A DNA stretch of 35,275 bases from DASWTL01 sp036402155 (GTDB lineage Bacteria > Bacteroidota > Bacteroidia > Sphingobacteriales > Sphingobacteriaceae): the NCBI GenBank assembly GCA_036402155.1, contig DASWTL010000289.1, positions 1 to 35,275 of the forward strand, in the 5' to 3' direction. The number at the start of each line of letters is the position of its first letter. Positions within the stretch are counted from its first letter, which is position 1. Under the pieces are notes generated by a model. That model did not search any database. It was not told the DNA's origin and saw nothing but the letters and a program-made list of their open reading frames with translations. A program made the translations under genes and the position numbers. This document shows positions 10,601 through 18,375 of this stretch, piece by piece.

Positions 10601-11061
10601 CTGAATTTAAAGGATTTAGTTTATCTGCTCTGATACAGGGTGTATCCGGTGTTCAGGGGCAAATAACAAATCATGCTGGTCATGCATTCTTTACAAGTGA
10701 CGGGAATGTGCAGCGCTGGCAAATGGAAGAGCGATGGACCCCGGAAAACCCTAATCCAAATGCCAAATATCCAAGATTAGAGCTTGTACCTAACAATGGT
10801 ACGCCTAGTACCCTTTTATCTGATTATTGGATGCTGGATGCCTCTTATATTAAATTGAGAAATATCCAGCTTGGGTATCTTGTACCTTCAGCTTCGGCTA
10901 AACGTTTGGGGTTAAATAATTTAAGATTTAATGCGAGTGCTGAAAATCTGCTGACCATAAGTGGCTACAGGCCTGGATGGGATCCGGAACAGAACCCGGG
11001 CTTTATTAATTATTACCCTATTCTGGCCAATTTTACATTTGGTCTAACCGCAAACTTTTAG
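7624..11061 (+). CDS. susC: SusC/RagA-family TonB-dependent outer-membrane transporter with STN domain
   Basis: This is the outer-membrane barrel that imports oligosaccharides, powered by TonB and working with the lipoprotein SusD. The protein is 1145 residues from the first ATG. A second start at 7723 (MQIKLIMVFMIAGLLQ) would place the signal peptide directly at the N-terminus; cleavage is predicted after NASGYA. An STN domain at about 66-132 interacts with FecR-type anti-sigma factors. A carboxypeptidase-regulatory-like domain follows at about 145-215, then the SusC signature GLDEVVVVGYGTQKR near 222, the plug, and a long barrel ending in aromatic residues (FGLTANF). The susD gene begins 4 bases after the stop, so the two are translated together. 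The STN domain links this transporter to the sigma/anti-sigma pair upstream. Confidence 0.97.
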   Translation: MEYNTKPSFRQDRRFSILLTEIGSRKSFKRRLIMQIKLIMVFMIAGLLQVNASGYAQKISISQRNVPLQKVFKEIKAQSGYTFVYTSQTLQQSAPVNVNVSDVTLEEALNACFKGQLLTYTIQHKTIIVQKKELSDIENQAVQQATIRGKVTDEKGLPMPGVTVRLKSSNRGVSTNQQGEYSIVLESSTGILVFSFIGYTEQQVPIAGKTVIDIVLQPSLKGLDEVVVVGYGTQKRSELIGSVSQISAKDVNDRTTPQLQQALTGQLAGVTVIQRSGQPGAPGGGIQIRGVGSFGAGTAPLVLIDGIPGSMNDIDPNDVENISVLKDASSAAIYGSRAANGVILITTKIGKSENATISYNAHVGVEKPTAFPDFVSSWEYASLRNEVTGSAGGYTAEEIQKFKDGSDPYNYPNINYLDEIIKRNSIQTAHNVSVSQKSKSSQYLVSMGYLFQDGVIAKNSYNRYNLRLNLISDIRSNLKLTTRISGVQTIDSQPNSPAGVSVGERGTLGIIGQAIRLAPIYPAKLENGDFGVGVTQRGTPVSLLASDGYYKNKITDLNGNFKLDWEAIPGLKFSVIGGYTQSNGRDDTFYATQRLNANLFLGPSTLNINNYFNNYKTLQQLAEYDRSLGKHTFGILAGHSYEAFYNEETSSGRIDFPSNDITVIDAGSSDDQTSGGSAAESALDSYFGRVKYGYANKYLAEGSIRYDGSSRFPANKRYALYPSAAVGWRISEENFLKQKFNFLNELKLRASYGILGNQNIGNYPYQEVFSTNFNYGFGNTVNTGVANTTLIDPTIHWESTRTYDIGLDAGLWNGKLAFGATYYNRYTYDLLVSPNASVSNVLGFGIGRTNSGALENRGWEFTVDHRHRLGRVNYFLSGNFSIVNNEVLDLGVANITQPNGMIGNGSNLFLGYPMQPYYGYLTDGLYVDDADVASYTAINNQSALNPAPKPGNVKYRDISGPNGVPDGKVDATYDRTVLGSTIPKYTFGLNLGTEFKGFSLSALIQGVSGVQGQITNHAGHAFFTSDGNVQRWQMEERWTPENPNPNAKYPRLELVPNNGTPSTLLSDYWMLDASYIKLRNIQLGYLVPSASAKRLGLNNLRFNASAENLLTISGYRPGWDPEQNPGFINYYPILANFTFGLTANF

Positions 11062-11065
11062 TAAT

Positions 11066-12724
11066 ATGAGAATGAAAAAGATATTCAACGACCAGTCTGT
11101 CAAATTAATAATAGCTGTAATAATTTTTGTAAGTATATCTGTTTCCTGTAAAAAGGATTTGGACAAAACCCCATTATCCAGTTTTTCTAACGAAACATTC
11201 TGGACATCTGAACAAAAAGCTTTATTAGCTCTAACAGGTGTTTACAGAGGAGATATCCGTGTAAATGGGGGCGATATCCGGCCGCAAGACTGGTGGGATT
11301 ATGCAGGATTAATTTTTACTGAGATGGCTACTGATAATGCCTATGATCAGAGGGGCGATAATTCGACTATCAGTCGGTTAACTAATGGAACACTGGTAAA
11401 TAACAATCAGATTCTGGGTGATTACTGGAGTCACAGCTACTCACGCATTGCCCGGTGCAATTATTTTCTTGAAAATATTTCAAAAGCTCCTTTATCTGAA
11501 GATAAAATGAAAAGAATGAAGGCCGAGGCTCGTTTTATTCGTGCGGCACAGTATTTTTATTTATCACAATTTTTTGGCGCAGTACCCTTGGTTACTAAGG
11601 TATTATCTGTTTCAGAGGCCAATACAGTAACCAAAGCCACTAAACAGCAGGTGATTGATTATGCGATAAAAGAATTTACAGAGGCAGCAGCAGATTTGCC
11701 ACGTTATAAAGACATCCCCGCAGCTGAGTTTGGACGGGCATCAAAACAGGCTTCACTGGCATTTTTGGCAAGGATTCAACTTGCTTCCGGGAAATACGCG
11801 GATGCAGCCCAAACTTATAAAACGATTATCGATTTTAATGATAATATCATTGATCCTAATTATGAGAGCCTGTTTAACGGATCCAATGAATCGAGCAAGG
11901 AAATAATTTTCTCTACCATTTACATTGAGAACATTCTTGGTAACTCCCTTATGCAGAAAACTTTTATAGCTGCCGGAGGTGGGGTAGTTTTTTTTAACCC
12001 GTTGGCCAACCTCATAGAATCATATGAATTTAAAGACGGAACTCCATTTTCTTACTCAGATCCCAAATATGATCCTGTTGATATTCGTAAGAACCGGGAT
12101 CCAAGGCTGGGATATACTGTTTTTGTGAATGGAGCAACTTTTGATGCATTGACTTATATAAGTCACCCTGATTCTGTAAACTCTGCCGATCGTTTGACCG
12201 TAAATAAACCAGCTACACGCACAGGATATGCCTTAAGAAAATATATGGTTCCCGGATATACTGGTGACCAGCAACGTGTAGGAGGAGATATTCCTGTGAT
12301 ACGCTATGCCGAAGTACTTCTTAGCTACCTTGAAGCTAAGATTGAGGCAGGAGACCCGATAACTCAGGCCCTATTGGATCAAACAATTAACAGAGTACGG
12401 AGCCGGGCTACTGTAAACATGCCGAAAGTAGTGGTTACTGACCCTGCAGCTCTTCGCACTATTTTGCGTCGCGAGCGTCGAAATGAACTGGCATGTGAGG
12501 GTATTCGGTATTGGGATCTTCTGCGTTGGAATCTGGCCGGGACTGCGTTACAGGGACGATTCTTTGGCGCATCTTTCCCTACAGCTAAAACTTTGAGAAA
12601 GGACGGAACCTTCACAGACCCCAATAAGAGATGGTTTGTTACTAAAAGAGCATTTAGGGTTGGAAAAGATGAATTATGGCCAATTCCTTTGAGTGAAGTA
12701 AATATTAATCCGAATCTGCAGTAG
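11066..12724 (+). CDS. susD: SusD/RagB-family glycan-binding lipoprotein
   Basis: This is a surface lipoprotein that caps the SusC barrel and binds the incoming glycan. The signal peptide ends at a lipobox with C28 (SISVSCKKD). SusD-type features follow: the N-terminal NETFWTSEQKALLALTGVY helix region, an ARFIRAAQYFYLSQFFG tetratricopeptide-like segment, and the C-terminal RRERRNELACEGIRYWDLLRW motif typical of RagB/SusD. The length of 552 residues is normal. The 4-base gap to susC and the strong terminator 17 bases downstream show that susC-susD form the end of a transcription unit. Confidence 0.97.
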   Translation: MRMKKIFNDQSVKLIIAVIIFVSISVSCKKDLDKTPLSSFSNETFWTSEQKALLALTGVYRGDIRVNGGDIRPQDWWDYAGLIFTEMATDNAYDQRGDNSTISRLTNGTLVNNNQILGDYWSHSYSRIARCNYFLENISKAPLSEDKMKRMKAEARFIRAAQYFYLSQFFGAVPLVTKVLSVSEANTVTKATKQQVIDYAIKEFTEAAADLPRYKDIPAAEFGRASKQASLAFLARIQLASGKYADAAQTYKTIIDFNDNIIDPNYESLFNGSNESSKEIIFSTIYIENILGNSLMQKTFIAAGGGVVFFNPLANLIESYEFKDGTPFSYSDPKYDPVDIRKNRDPRLGYTVFVNGATFDALTYISHPDSVNSADRLTVNKPATRTGYALRKYMVPGYTGDQQRVGGDIPVIRYAEVLLSYLEAKIEAGDPITQALLDQTINRVRSRATVNMPKVVVTDPAALRTILRRERRNELACEGIRYWDLLRWNLAGTALQGRFFGASFPTAKTLRKDGTFTDPNKRWFVTKRAFRVGKDELWPIPLSEVNINPNLQ

Positions 12725-12741
12725 GCAGATCATGAAATATC

Positions 12742-12780
12742 AAAAACTATCCGGCGGCTGCTTGTCGCGGGATAGTTTTT
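12742..12780 (+). terminator. Rho-independent terminator after susD
   Basis: An 11-base perfect stem, AAAAACTATCC (12742-12752) with GGATAGTTTTT (12770-12780), surrounds a 17-base loop that can add an inner GCG/CGC pairing. The right arm ends in five T. It separates the susCD unit from the hydrolase and sulfatase genes downstream. Confidence 0.85.
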
Positions 12781-12873
12781 CTGACTGATCCCGCCTCTGT
12801 GGACTACTATAAAACTATTGTAGCTGATCTTGTGACTTTTGTCTAAGTGCCAAGAGACCTCGCTTCAACCAGT

Positions 12874-12881
12874 TAAATTTG
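12874..12881 (+). promoter_or_regulatory. Possible -7 element (TAAATTTG) before the GH127-like gene
   Basis: TAAATTTG matches the Bacteroidota -7 consensus TAnnTTTG and lies 59 bases before the start codon, downstream of the susD terminator. No TTTG element is present at the expected distance upstream, so this may need an activator or may be chance. Confidence 0.25.
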
Positions 12882-12940
12882 ATTACAATATTAGTAACCG
12901 ATTTTTATAATATACAAGGTTAAACTAAGCAATACATATC

Positions 12941-14887
12941 ATGAAGAAAATATTAGGGGTTGGATTAGGAGTTAGTTTCCTCTTTCTTCTTTCGTTCAGG
13001 GACGATAAGAAATTAGATTTAAGCAGCTTTAAACTTGTTAGTTTAAGTGAGGTAACCGCCGATGGCTGGCTTAAAAACTTAATAGTGAGGGATATGACTG
13101 AGGGATACCTGTCAGTAATTCAGGAAATTCAGCCCAGCTTAAGACATGAGGTTTTTGGTCCGGAGAAAGTGACCAACTTCGCTATTGATAAGAATGGAGA
13201 TTATACCATTCGGAAAGAAACCTGGTGGTGGGGCGAACATGAAGGATACCTGGCTGACCTGATCGTAAGGAGCGCTTTCGTAACAGGTGATAAGGATCTT
13301 ATACGGAAAGCTGATTCTATGACCAATTATGTTTTAAAAAACCAGGAAGAAGATGGGTATATAGGGATTTATAAGAAAGGACACCGGCTTGGATTATTAA
13401 AAGGCGAAAATGGGGAACTCTGGTCTCAAAGCCGGATTTTAAATGCATTGATTTCCTATTATGAGTTTACCGGGAAAAAAGATGTACTGAAAGCAGTAGA
13501 AAAAGCTGCCAAACTAACCATGTCGCATTACGGACCCGGAAAAACTTATTTTCAAATCCCTAAGAACAATGGAGGTGGAACTGCCCATGGCTTAATGTTT
13601 ATTGAAACTATGGAAATGCTGCACAGACTTACCGGGGATAAAGCTTATGCTGATTTTGCCTTCTGGTTGTATGATGATTATTCAAACAGCAAAATTACCA
13701 ATAACCGGGATAATCAATTGGAAAACCTGCTTCAAAGGGACTTGCTTTTTGAAGAACATGGTGCACATATAGTAGAACACATGCGTGCCCCGCTTTGGTT
13801 ATCAACCCTTACTAACGACCCAAGGTATAGATCAGCATTTGATAATGCTTTTTATAAACTGGATCAATCAACTGTACCCAGCGGCGCGTTAGTTAGTGAT
13901 GAAATGGTAAAGAAACGTGCGGGCGATCCGTATGAATATTACGAGTTCTGCACAATGACAGAAAGGGTTATAGCTACATTTTCCGGACTTCAGAAATCCG
14001 GAAGAGCATCATATGCCGACCAAATAGAGAATATTGTTTTTAATGCAGCTCAGGGTGCCCGTTTAGCAGATATGACCAGTACCTCGTATCTTACAACGGA
14101 CAATAAAATGGAAGCTGTTATTAAAGAGGGAAATCGCAGGTACCAGCATTCTGCAAGCAACACTCCGGCTTGTTGTAATTTAAATGCAGGGAAAATGTAT
14201 CCTTACTTCGTAAGTAACCTTTGGATGAAAACCCTGGATGGAAACGGACTTGTTGCTACTGCTTTCGGGCCTTCAAAGATTTCTACTTCAGTAAATGGAT
14301 CAAAAGTAACGGTTAATGAGGTTACAAATTATCCGTTCGATAATCAGATAACTTTTAAAATCACAACAGACAATCCCACTGAATTTGCAGTATTATTCCG
14401 TAAACCGGTTTGGGCTGATAAAGTAAATGTGAAAGCAGATAATGCTGAACTGAAATTTCAGGATGGATATCACATTGTATCCAAAAAATGGAAAACCGGC
14501 GATCAAATCATAATAACCCTGGAAAGTACCCCGAATGCAATGGAGGCAGTTAACGGAGAGAAATATTTAAGAAAAGGACCTCTGCTTTATAGCTTGCCTA
14601 TTCCTGAAAAGCGTGAAATTGTTAAAACCTTCAAAGAAGGATTTTATACTATGCATATGTTGCCTGAAAACAGGCCTTTAGCCGAGAAAATCTTTAAAGA
14701 TTATAAATTGGTTTTAGATTCTGATTTTCCGGTAACTCAAAATCCTTCTGCGAAGAAAGATTATCCCTGGGATGTTCCCTTTTACTTCATGGAAGCTAAA
14801 TTCAATGTTGATGGACGGGTGCAAACCGAGAAATTGTACCCTATGGGTTCAACAGTACTTAGGAAGTTAACTTTTCCTGCCAAGTAA
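12941..14887 (+). CDS. GH127-like glycoside hydrolase (DUF1680 family), exported
   Basis: This is an (alpha/alpha)6-barrel hydrolase of the GH127 superfamily. Characterised GH127 enzymes are beta-L-arabinofuranosidases, and some from carrageenan loci are 3,6-anhydro-D-galactosidases. The key evidence is the zinc/thiolate site: E335 and C337 in YYEFCTMTE and C411-C412 in NTPACCNLNAGK match the E338/C340/C417/C418 arrangement of the Bifidobacterium enzyme HypBA1, where the first Cys of the CC pair is the nucleophile. A hydrophobic stretch at residues 3-19 suggests export, although the cleavage site is not obvious. The length of 648 residues is usual. It opens the unit whose next two genes are sulfatases (gaps of 20 and 66 bases). 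Related families GH146 or GH142 cannot be excluded. Confidence 0.8.
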   Translation: MKKILGVGLGVSFLFLLSFRDDKKLDLSSFKLVSLSEVTADGWLKNLIVRDMTEGYLSVIQEIQPSLRHEVFGPEKVTNFAIDKNGDYTIRKETWWWGEHEGYLADLIVRSAFVTGDKDLIRKADSMTNYVLKNQEEDGYIGIYKKGHRLGLLKGENGELWSQSRILNALISYYEFTGKKDVLKAVEKAAKLTMSHYGPGKTYFQIPKNNGGGTAHGLMFIETMEMLHRLTGDKAYADFAFWLYDDYSNSKITNNRDNQLENLLQRDLLFEEHGAHIVEHMRAPLWLSTLTNDPRYRSAFDNAFYKLDQSTVPSGALVSDEMVKKRAGDPYEYYEFCTMTERVIATFSGLQKSGRASYADQIENIVFNAAQGARLADMTSTSYLTTDNKMEAVIKEGNRRYQHSASNTPACCNLNAGKMYPYFVSNLWMKTLDGNGLVATAFGPSKISTSVNGSKVTVNEVTNYPFDNQITFKITTDNPTEFAVLFRKPVWADKVNVKADNAELKFQDGYHIVSKKWKTGDQIIITLESTPNAMEAVNGEKYLRKGPLLYSLPIPEKREIVKTFKEGFYTMHMLPENRPLAEKIFKDYKLVLDSDFPVTQNPSAKKDYPWDVPFYFMEAKFNVDGRVQTEKLYPMGSTVLRKLTFPAK

Positions 14888-14907
14888 ATGTCTCAAGAAA
14901 ATCCATA

Positions 14908-16428
14908 ATGAGGACTCTGATACGTATTTTCTTTATTGTCTTACCCGGAATTCACCAGGATGTCCAGGCACAAGAAAACATAAACAAGCCTAATATTATC
15001 GTCATCATGTCAGACGATCACGCTCTCAAAGCGATAAGCGCCTATAAATCAACGCTGATCCACACCCCAAATATCGACAGGATTGCGAATGAAGGTGTTT
15101 TGTTTAATAATGCGTTTGTTACCAATTCATTATGCGGGCCTAGCCGCGCAACTTTATTGACAGGAAAATATTCTCATGTAAATGGATTTAGGGACAATCC
15201 GGACAAATTTGATGGTTCACAGCAAACTTTTCCTAAAATATTAAAAGCAAACGGATATCGTACTGCAATTGTAGGTAAATGGCATTTAAATAGCCAGCCA
15301 ACTGGTTTTGATTACCATAACGTGCTTCCCGGCCAGGGTAACTATTATAATCCTGGTTTTATTAAGATGGGAAAAGACACGGTTTATAAGGGCTATGTCA
15401 CCAATATTACTACTGATCTTGCCCTAAACTGGATGGAAACAAATAAGAAGCAACCTTTTTTAATGATGATCCATCATAAGGCGCCGCACAGGAATCAAAT
15501 GCCACCATTGGAGAATTTGGAACTGTTCAATGACCAGACATTCAACTATCCACCCACATTTTTTGATGACTATAAAAACAGGCAGGCATTAAAGAGACAG
15601 AAGATCAGCATGCATGATGATCTGGATATAGATCATGATTTAAAACTAAATTGCGAGGATTGTGACAGGAAATTCGGGAAATGGGCGCCAAAAAGTTATT
15701 CACGTGAGGTTGACAGATTATCGCCGGATGAGAAAAAGGCGTGGCATAAGGCCTATCAAAAGGAGTACGAGGAGTTTAAACGCATTGGCAGCCGGGAGGA
15801 GCTGATCAAGTGGCAATTTCAGCGGTATATGGAGGATTATTTACGGGTGGTTAAATCTTTAGATGACAACGTTGGTAAAGTTTTAGATTATCTGGATAGA
15901 AATGGCCTTTCAAAAAATACCATTATTATTTATACTTCTGATCAGGGAGTATTTTTAGGGGAGCACGGACTTTATGATAAGCGTTTTATGTATGAAGAAT
16001 CATTCCGGACTCCGATGATGATACGGTACCCGGATAAAATTAAGATAGCGGGTAATTTAGACCAATTGGTCTTGAACATGGATATTGCACCTACCTTACT
16101 GGATTTTGCGGGTATAAAAGTTCCGGGTGATATGCAGGGAGAATCAATGAAAAACCTGCTCCTGGGCCAAAAGGTAAAAAACTGGCGGGATAAAGTTTAC
16201 TATCATTATTATGGAAAATCTTTTGGATTGACTGCCCACTATGGTATTAGGACCAGCCGGTATAAATTGATACAATTTTATGATCCGATTAAGTCATGGG
16301 AGTTGTATGACCTTAAAAACGACCCGAATGAAATAAGTAATAAGTATGCTGATCCTGAGTATGTTAAGATAGCTGAGGCTTTAATGAAGGAATTGATAGA
16401 CTTACGTTCGAAGTATAAGGAAAATTAA
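14908..16428 (+). CDS. Exported S1-family sulfatase, Cys-type (CGPSR), paralogue of the 4036 sulfatase
   Basis: This is a formylglycine-dependent sugar sulfatase. A signal peptide covers residues 1-21 (cleavage after DVQA). The metal ligands D36-D37 lie in MSDDH. The modification motif is CGPSR with C76, followed by GKWHL, HHKAPHR and the distal site SDQGVFLGEHG. The sequence runs in parallel with the sulfatase at 4036 almost throughout (for example KRFMYEESFRTP in both), so the two arose by duplication. The NSLCGPSR motif is that of the group with GlcNAc-6- and galactose-6-sulfatases (possibly S1_11). Unlike its paralogue it has an extra segment with two Cys near residue 250 (LNCEDCDRKFG). 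The gap to the GH127-like gene is 20 bases, indicating co-transcription. Confidence 0.93.
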   Translation: MRTLIRIFFIVLPGIHQDVQAQENINKPNIIVIMSDDHALKAISAYKSTLIHTPNIDRIANEGVLFNNAFVTNSLCGPSRATLLTGKYSHVNGFRDNPDKFDGSQQTFPKILKANGYRTAIVGKWHLNSQPTGFDYHNVLPGQGNYYNPGFIKMGKDTVYKGYVTNITTDLALNWMETNKKQPFLMMIHHKAPHRNQMPPLENLELFNDQTFNYPPTFFDDYKNRQALKRQKISMHDDLDIDHDLKLNCEDCDRKFGKWAPKSYSREVDRLSPDEKKAWHKAYQKEYEEFKRIGSREELIKWQFQRYMEDYLRVVKSLDDNVGKVLDYLDRNGLSKNTIIIYTSDQGVFLGEHGLYDKRFMYEESFRTPMMIRYPDKIKIAGNLDQLVLNMDIAPTLLDFAGIKVPGDMQGESMKNLLLGQKVKNWRDKVYYHYYGKSFGLTAHYGIRTSRYKLIQFYDPIKSWELYDLKNDPNEISNKYADPEYVKIAEALMKELIDLRSKYKEN

Positions 16429-16494
16429 GAGGGACTTTTAAGACGATATTATTTATAAGAAACCGATATTATTTTAAACATAACCAGGTAATAT

Positions 16495-18114
16495 ATGAGA
16501 AAAATTACAAGAGTACTTTTGTTTTGCATGACGATTCAGATGCCGGCATTAGTTGCCCAGGACCGTTCAAAACCGAATATTATTGTCATACTTGTTGACG
16601 ATATGGGTTATTCAGATCTCGGAGCTTACGGTTCAGAGATATCCACGCCAAATATTGATAAACTGGCTGCTCAGGGATTGCGGTTTACCAACTTTTATAA
16701 CGCCGGACGTTGCTGTCCAACCCGGGCATCTTTATTAACAGGCTTGTATCCTCATCAAACCGGTTTGGGATGGATGACCGGAGCAGACCAGAAAGTACCC
16801 GGATATAAAGGCGAAATCAGCAATAAGGTGGTAACACTTGCTGAAGTATTAAAACCAGCCGGTTACAGCACGTATATGAGCGGAAAATGGCATGTGGCAA
16901 CAAATACAAAAGATCACATGGAAAAGTATAATTGGCCATTACAGCGAGGTTTTGACAGGTTTTATGGTATATTAATGAGTCATGCCCATTATTTTAAGCC
17001 TGATAACCTGAAATCAGGGAACCGCAATATTGATCCTCCAAAAGATTATTATATAACCGATGCCCTTGCCGACACGGCATCAATGTACATCAATGAGCAT
17101 GTGGCCAAAAAGAAAAAGGATCCGTTCTTTCTTTATCTTGCTTTTAATGCACCACACTGGCCTATTCATGCTAAGGAAAAAGACATTAATAAATATATGT
17201 CAACATATAAAGCAGGCTGGGATAAGATACGTGAGCAGCGCCTTGCTAAGCAGAAAAAACTTGGACTTTTTGAAAGTTCTGTTAAGTTGACCGAAAGAGA
17301 TAAAAAGATCCCGGCATGGGATTCTATTCCTGAATCTAAGCGTGCTATTTGGGTAAAAAGAATGGCCACTTATGCCGGAGCTATTGATTGTGTAGACCAG
17401 GGTGTAGGTCGATTGATAGAAACCTTGAAAAAGGAGAAGGTCTATGAAAATACATTAATAGTTTTTATGTCTGATAATGGAGGATGTCCTGAATTTATCA
17501 GCAGAAAAGATAAAAGTTATGAAGCTTATGGCGGACCTGAAAGCTTTGAGGCATACCAGATTAACTGGGCAAACGCAAGTAATACACCTTTTAGATTATA
17601 TAAGGCCTGGTCTCACGAGGGAGGGATCCATACTCCATTTATAGTGAATTGGCCCGGAAAAATCACAAAATCCAATTCATTTGTTAATTCGCCATCCCAT
17701 ATTATTGATTTAATGCCAACTTTTTTAGAGGTATCAGGAGCTAAATATCCTTCCGTGTATAAAGGCCAAAAAATTCCTGCCTTCGAGGGGAGAAGTATGG
17801 TGCCGCTATTCACAGGTAAAACCGTTTCTGATGAACGACCTCTATTTTGGGAACATGAGGCTAAACGCGCAGTAAGATTAAAAGAATGGAAATTGGTTGC
17901 CGATGCAAATGAGAAAGCCCCTTACGTTGAACCCTGGGAGTTGTATAACTTAAAGGCCGACCCAACTGAAACGGTTAACCTCGCCAAAAAATATCCCGGT
18001 AAAGTTAAAGAGTTGCAAGCTTTATGGGATAAATGGGCACAGGAAAAGGATGTGCTTCCTCTTGATGGTCGGGCAATTCAAAAACGGTCAAAGGAATTTC
18101 CCAGACAATATTAG
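16495..18114 (+). CDS. Exported arylsulfatase-type S1 sulfatase with CCPTR motif (possibly S1_4)
   Basis: This is a sulfatase of the arylsulfatase type, 539 residues, with a signal peptide ending LVA-Q (residues 1-21). Metal ligands are D35-D36 (VDDMGYSDLGAYG). The modification motif reads C73-C74-P75-T76-R77, so C73 is the expected formylglycine and Thr replaces the usual Ser at the fourth position. GKWHV follows near 132-137, and the distal site is SDNGGCPEF. The family style (GRCCPTRASLLTGLYPHQ) is that of many Bacteroidota and Planctomycetes arylsulfatases, which I recall as S1_4. The substrate is unknown. It is the last gene before the perfect terminator at 18127-18154. Confidence 0.92.
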   Translation: MRKITRVLLFCMTIQMPALVAQDRSKPNIIVILVDDMGYSDLGAYGSEISTPNIDKLAAQGLRFTNFYNAGRCCPTRASLLTGLYPHQTGLGWMTGADQKVPGYKGEISNKVVTLAEVLKPAGYSTYMSGKWHVATNTKDHMEKYNWPLQRGFDRFYGILMSHAHYFKPDNLKSGNRNIDPPKDYYITDALADTASMYINEHVAKKKKDPFFLYLAFNAPHWPIHAKEKDINKYMSTYKAGWDKIREQRLAKQKKLGLFESSVKLTERDKKIPAWDSIPESKRAIWVKRMATYAGAIDCVDQGVGRLIETLKKEKVYENTLIVFMSDNGGCPEFISRKDKSYEAYGGPESFEAYQINWANASNTPFRLYKAWSHEGGIHTPFIVNWPGKITKSNSFVNSPSHIIDLMPTFLEVSGAKYPSVYKGQKIPAFEGRSMVPLFTGKTVSDERPLFWEHEAKRAVRLKEWKLVADANEKAPYVEPWELYNLKADPTETVNLAKKYPGKVKELQALWDKWAQEKDVLPLDGRAIQKRSKEFPRQY

Positions 18115-18126
18115 TTTGTTATCATC

Positions 18127-18154
18127 AAAAGCAGGGAATCATTTCCCTGCTTTT
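18127..18154 (+). terminator. Rho-independent terminator after the CCPTR sulfatase
   Basis: A perfect 12-base stem, AAAAGCAGGGAA (18127-18138) with TTCCCTGCTTTT (18143-18154), has a four-base loop TCAT and ends in four T. It lies 12 bases after the stop codon and ends the GH127-sulfatase-sulfatase unit. Confidence 0.92.
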
Positions 18155-18375
18155 AACCCCAGAACTTTCCGGATTTATCTGATTGGTATCCGGATGTATA
18201 TATGGTAACAGGTATAATTTTACTTAATCTTTCGATAATGAGCTTTAAGTATCATAATAGGAGATTTTAACCACAAAAGTTCTACTATCTAACACATTAT
18301 TATTAAACAGCATATACTTTACACTTTATTATTGCAATGATAAATAAGCCGAAGTATAGAGCTGATATTTTAATT

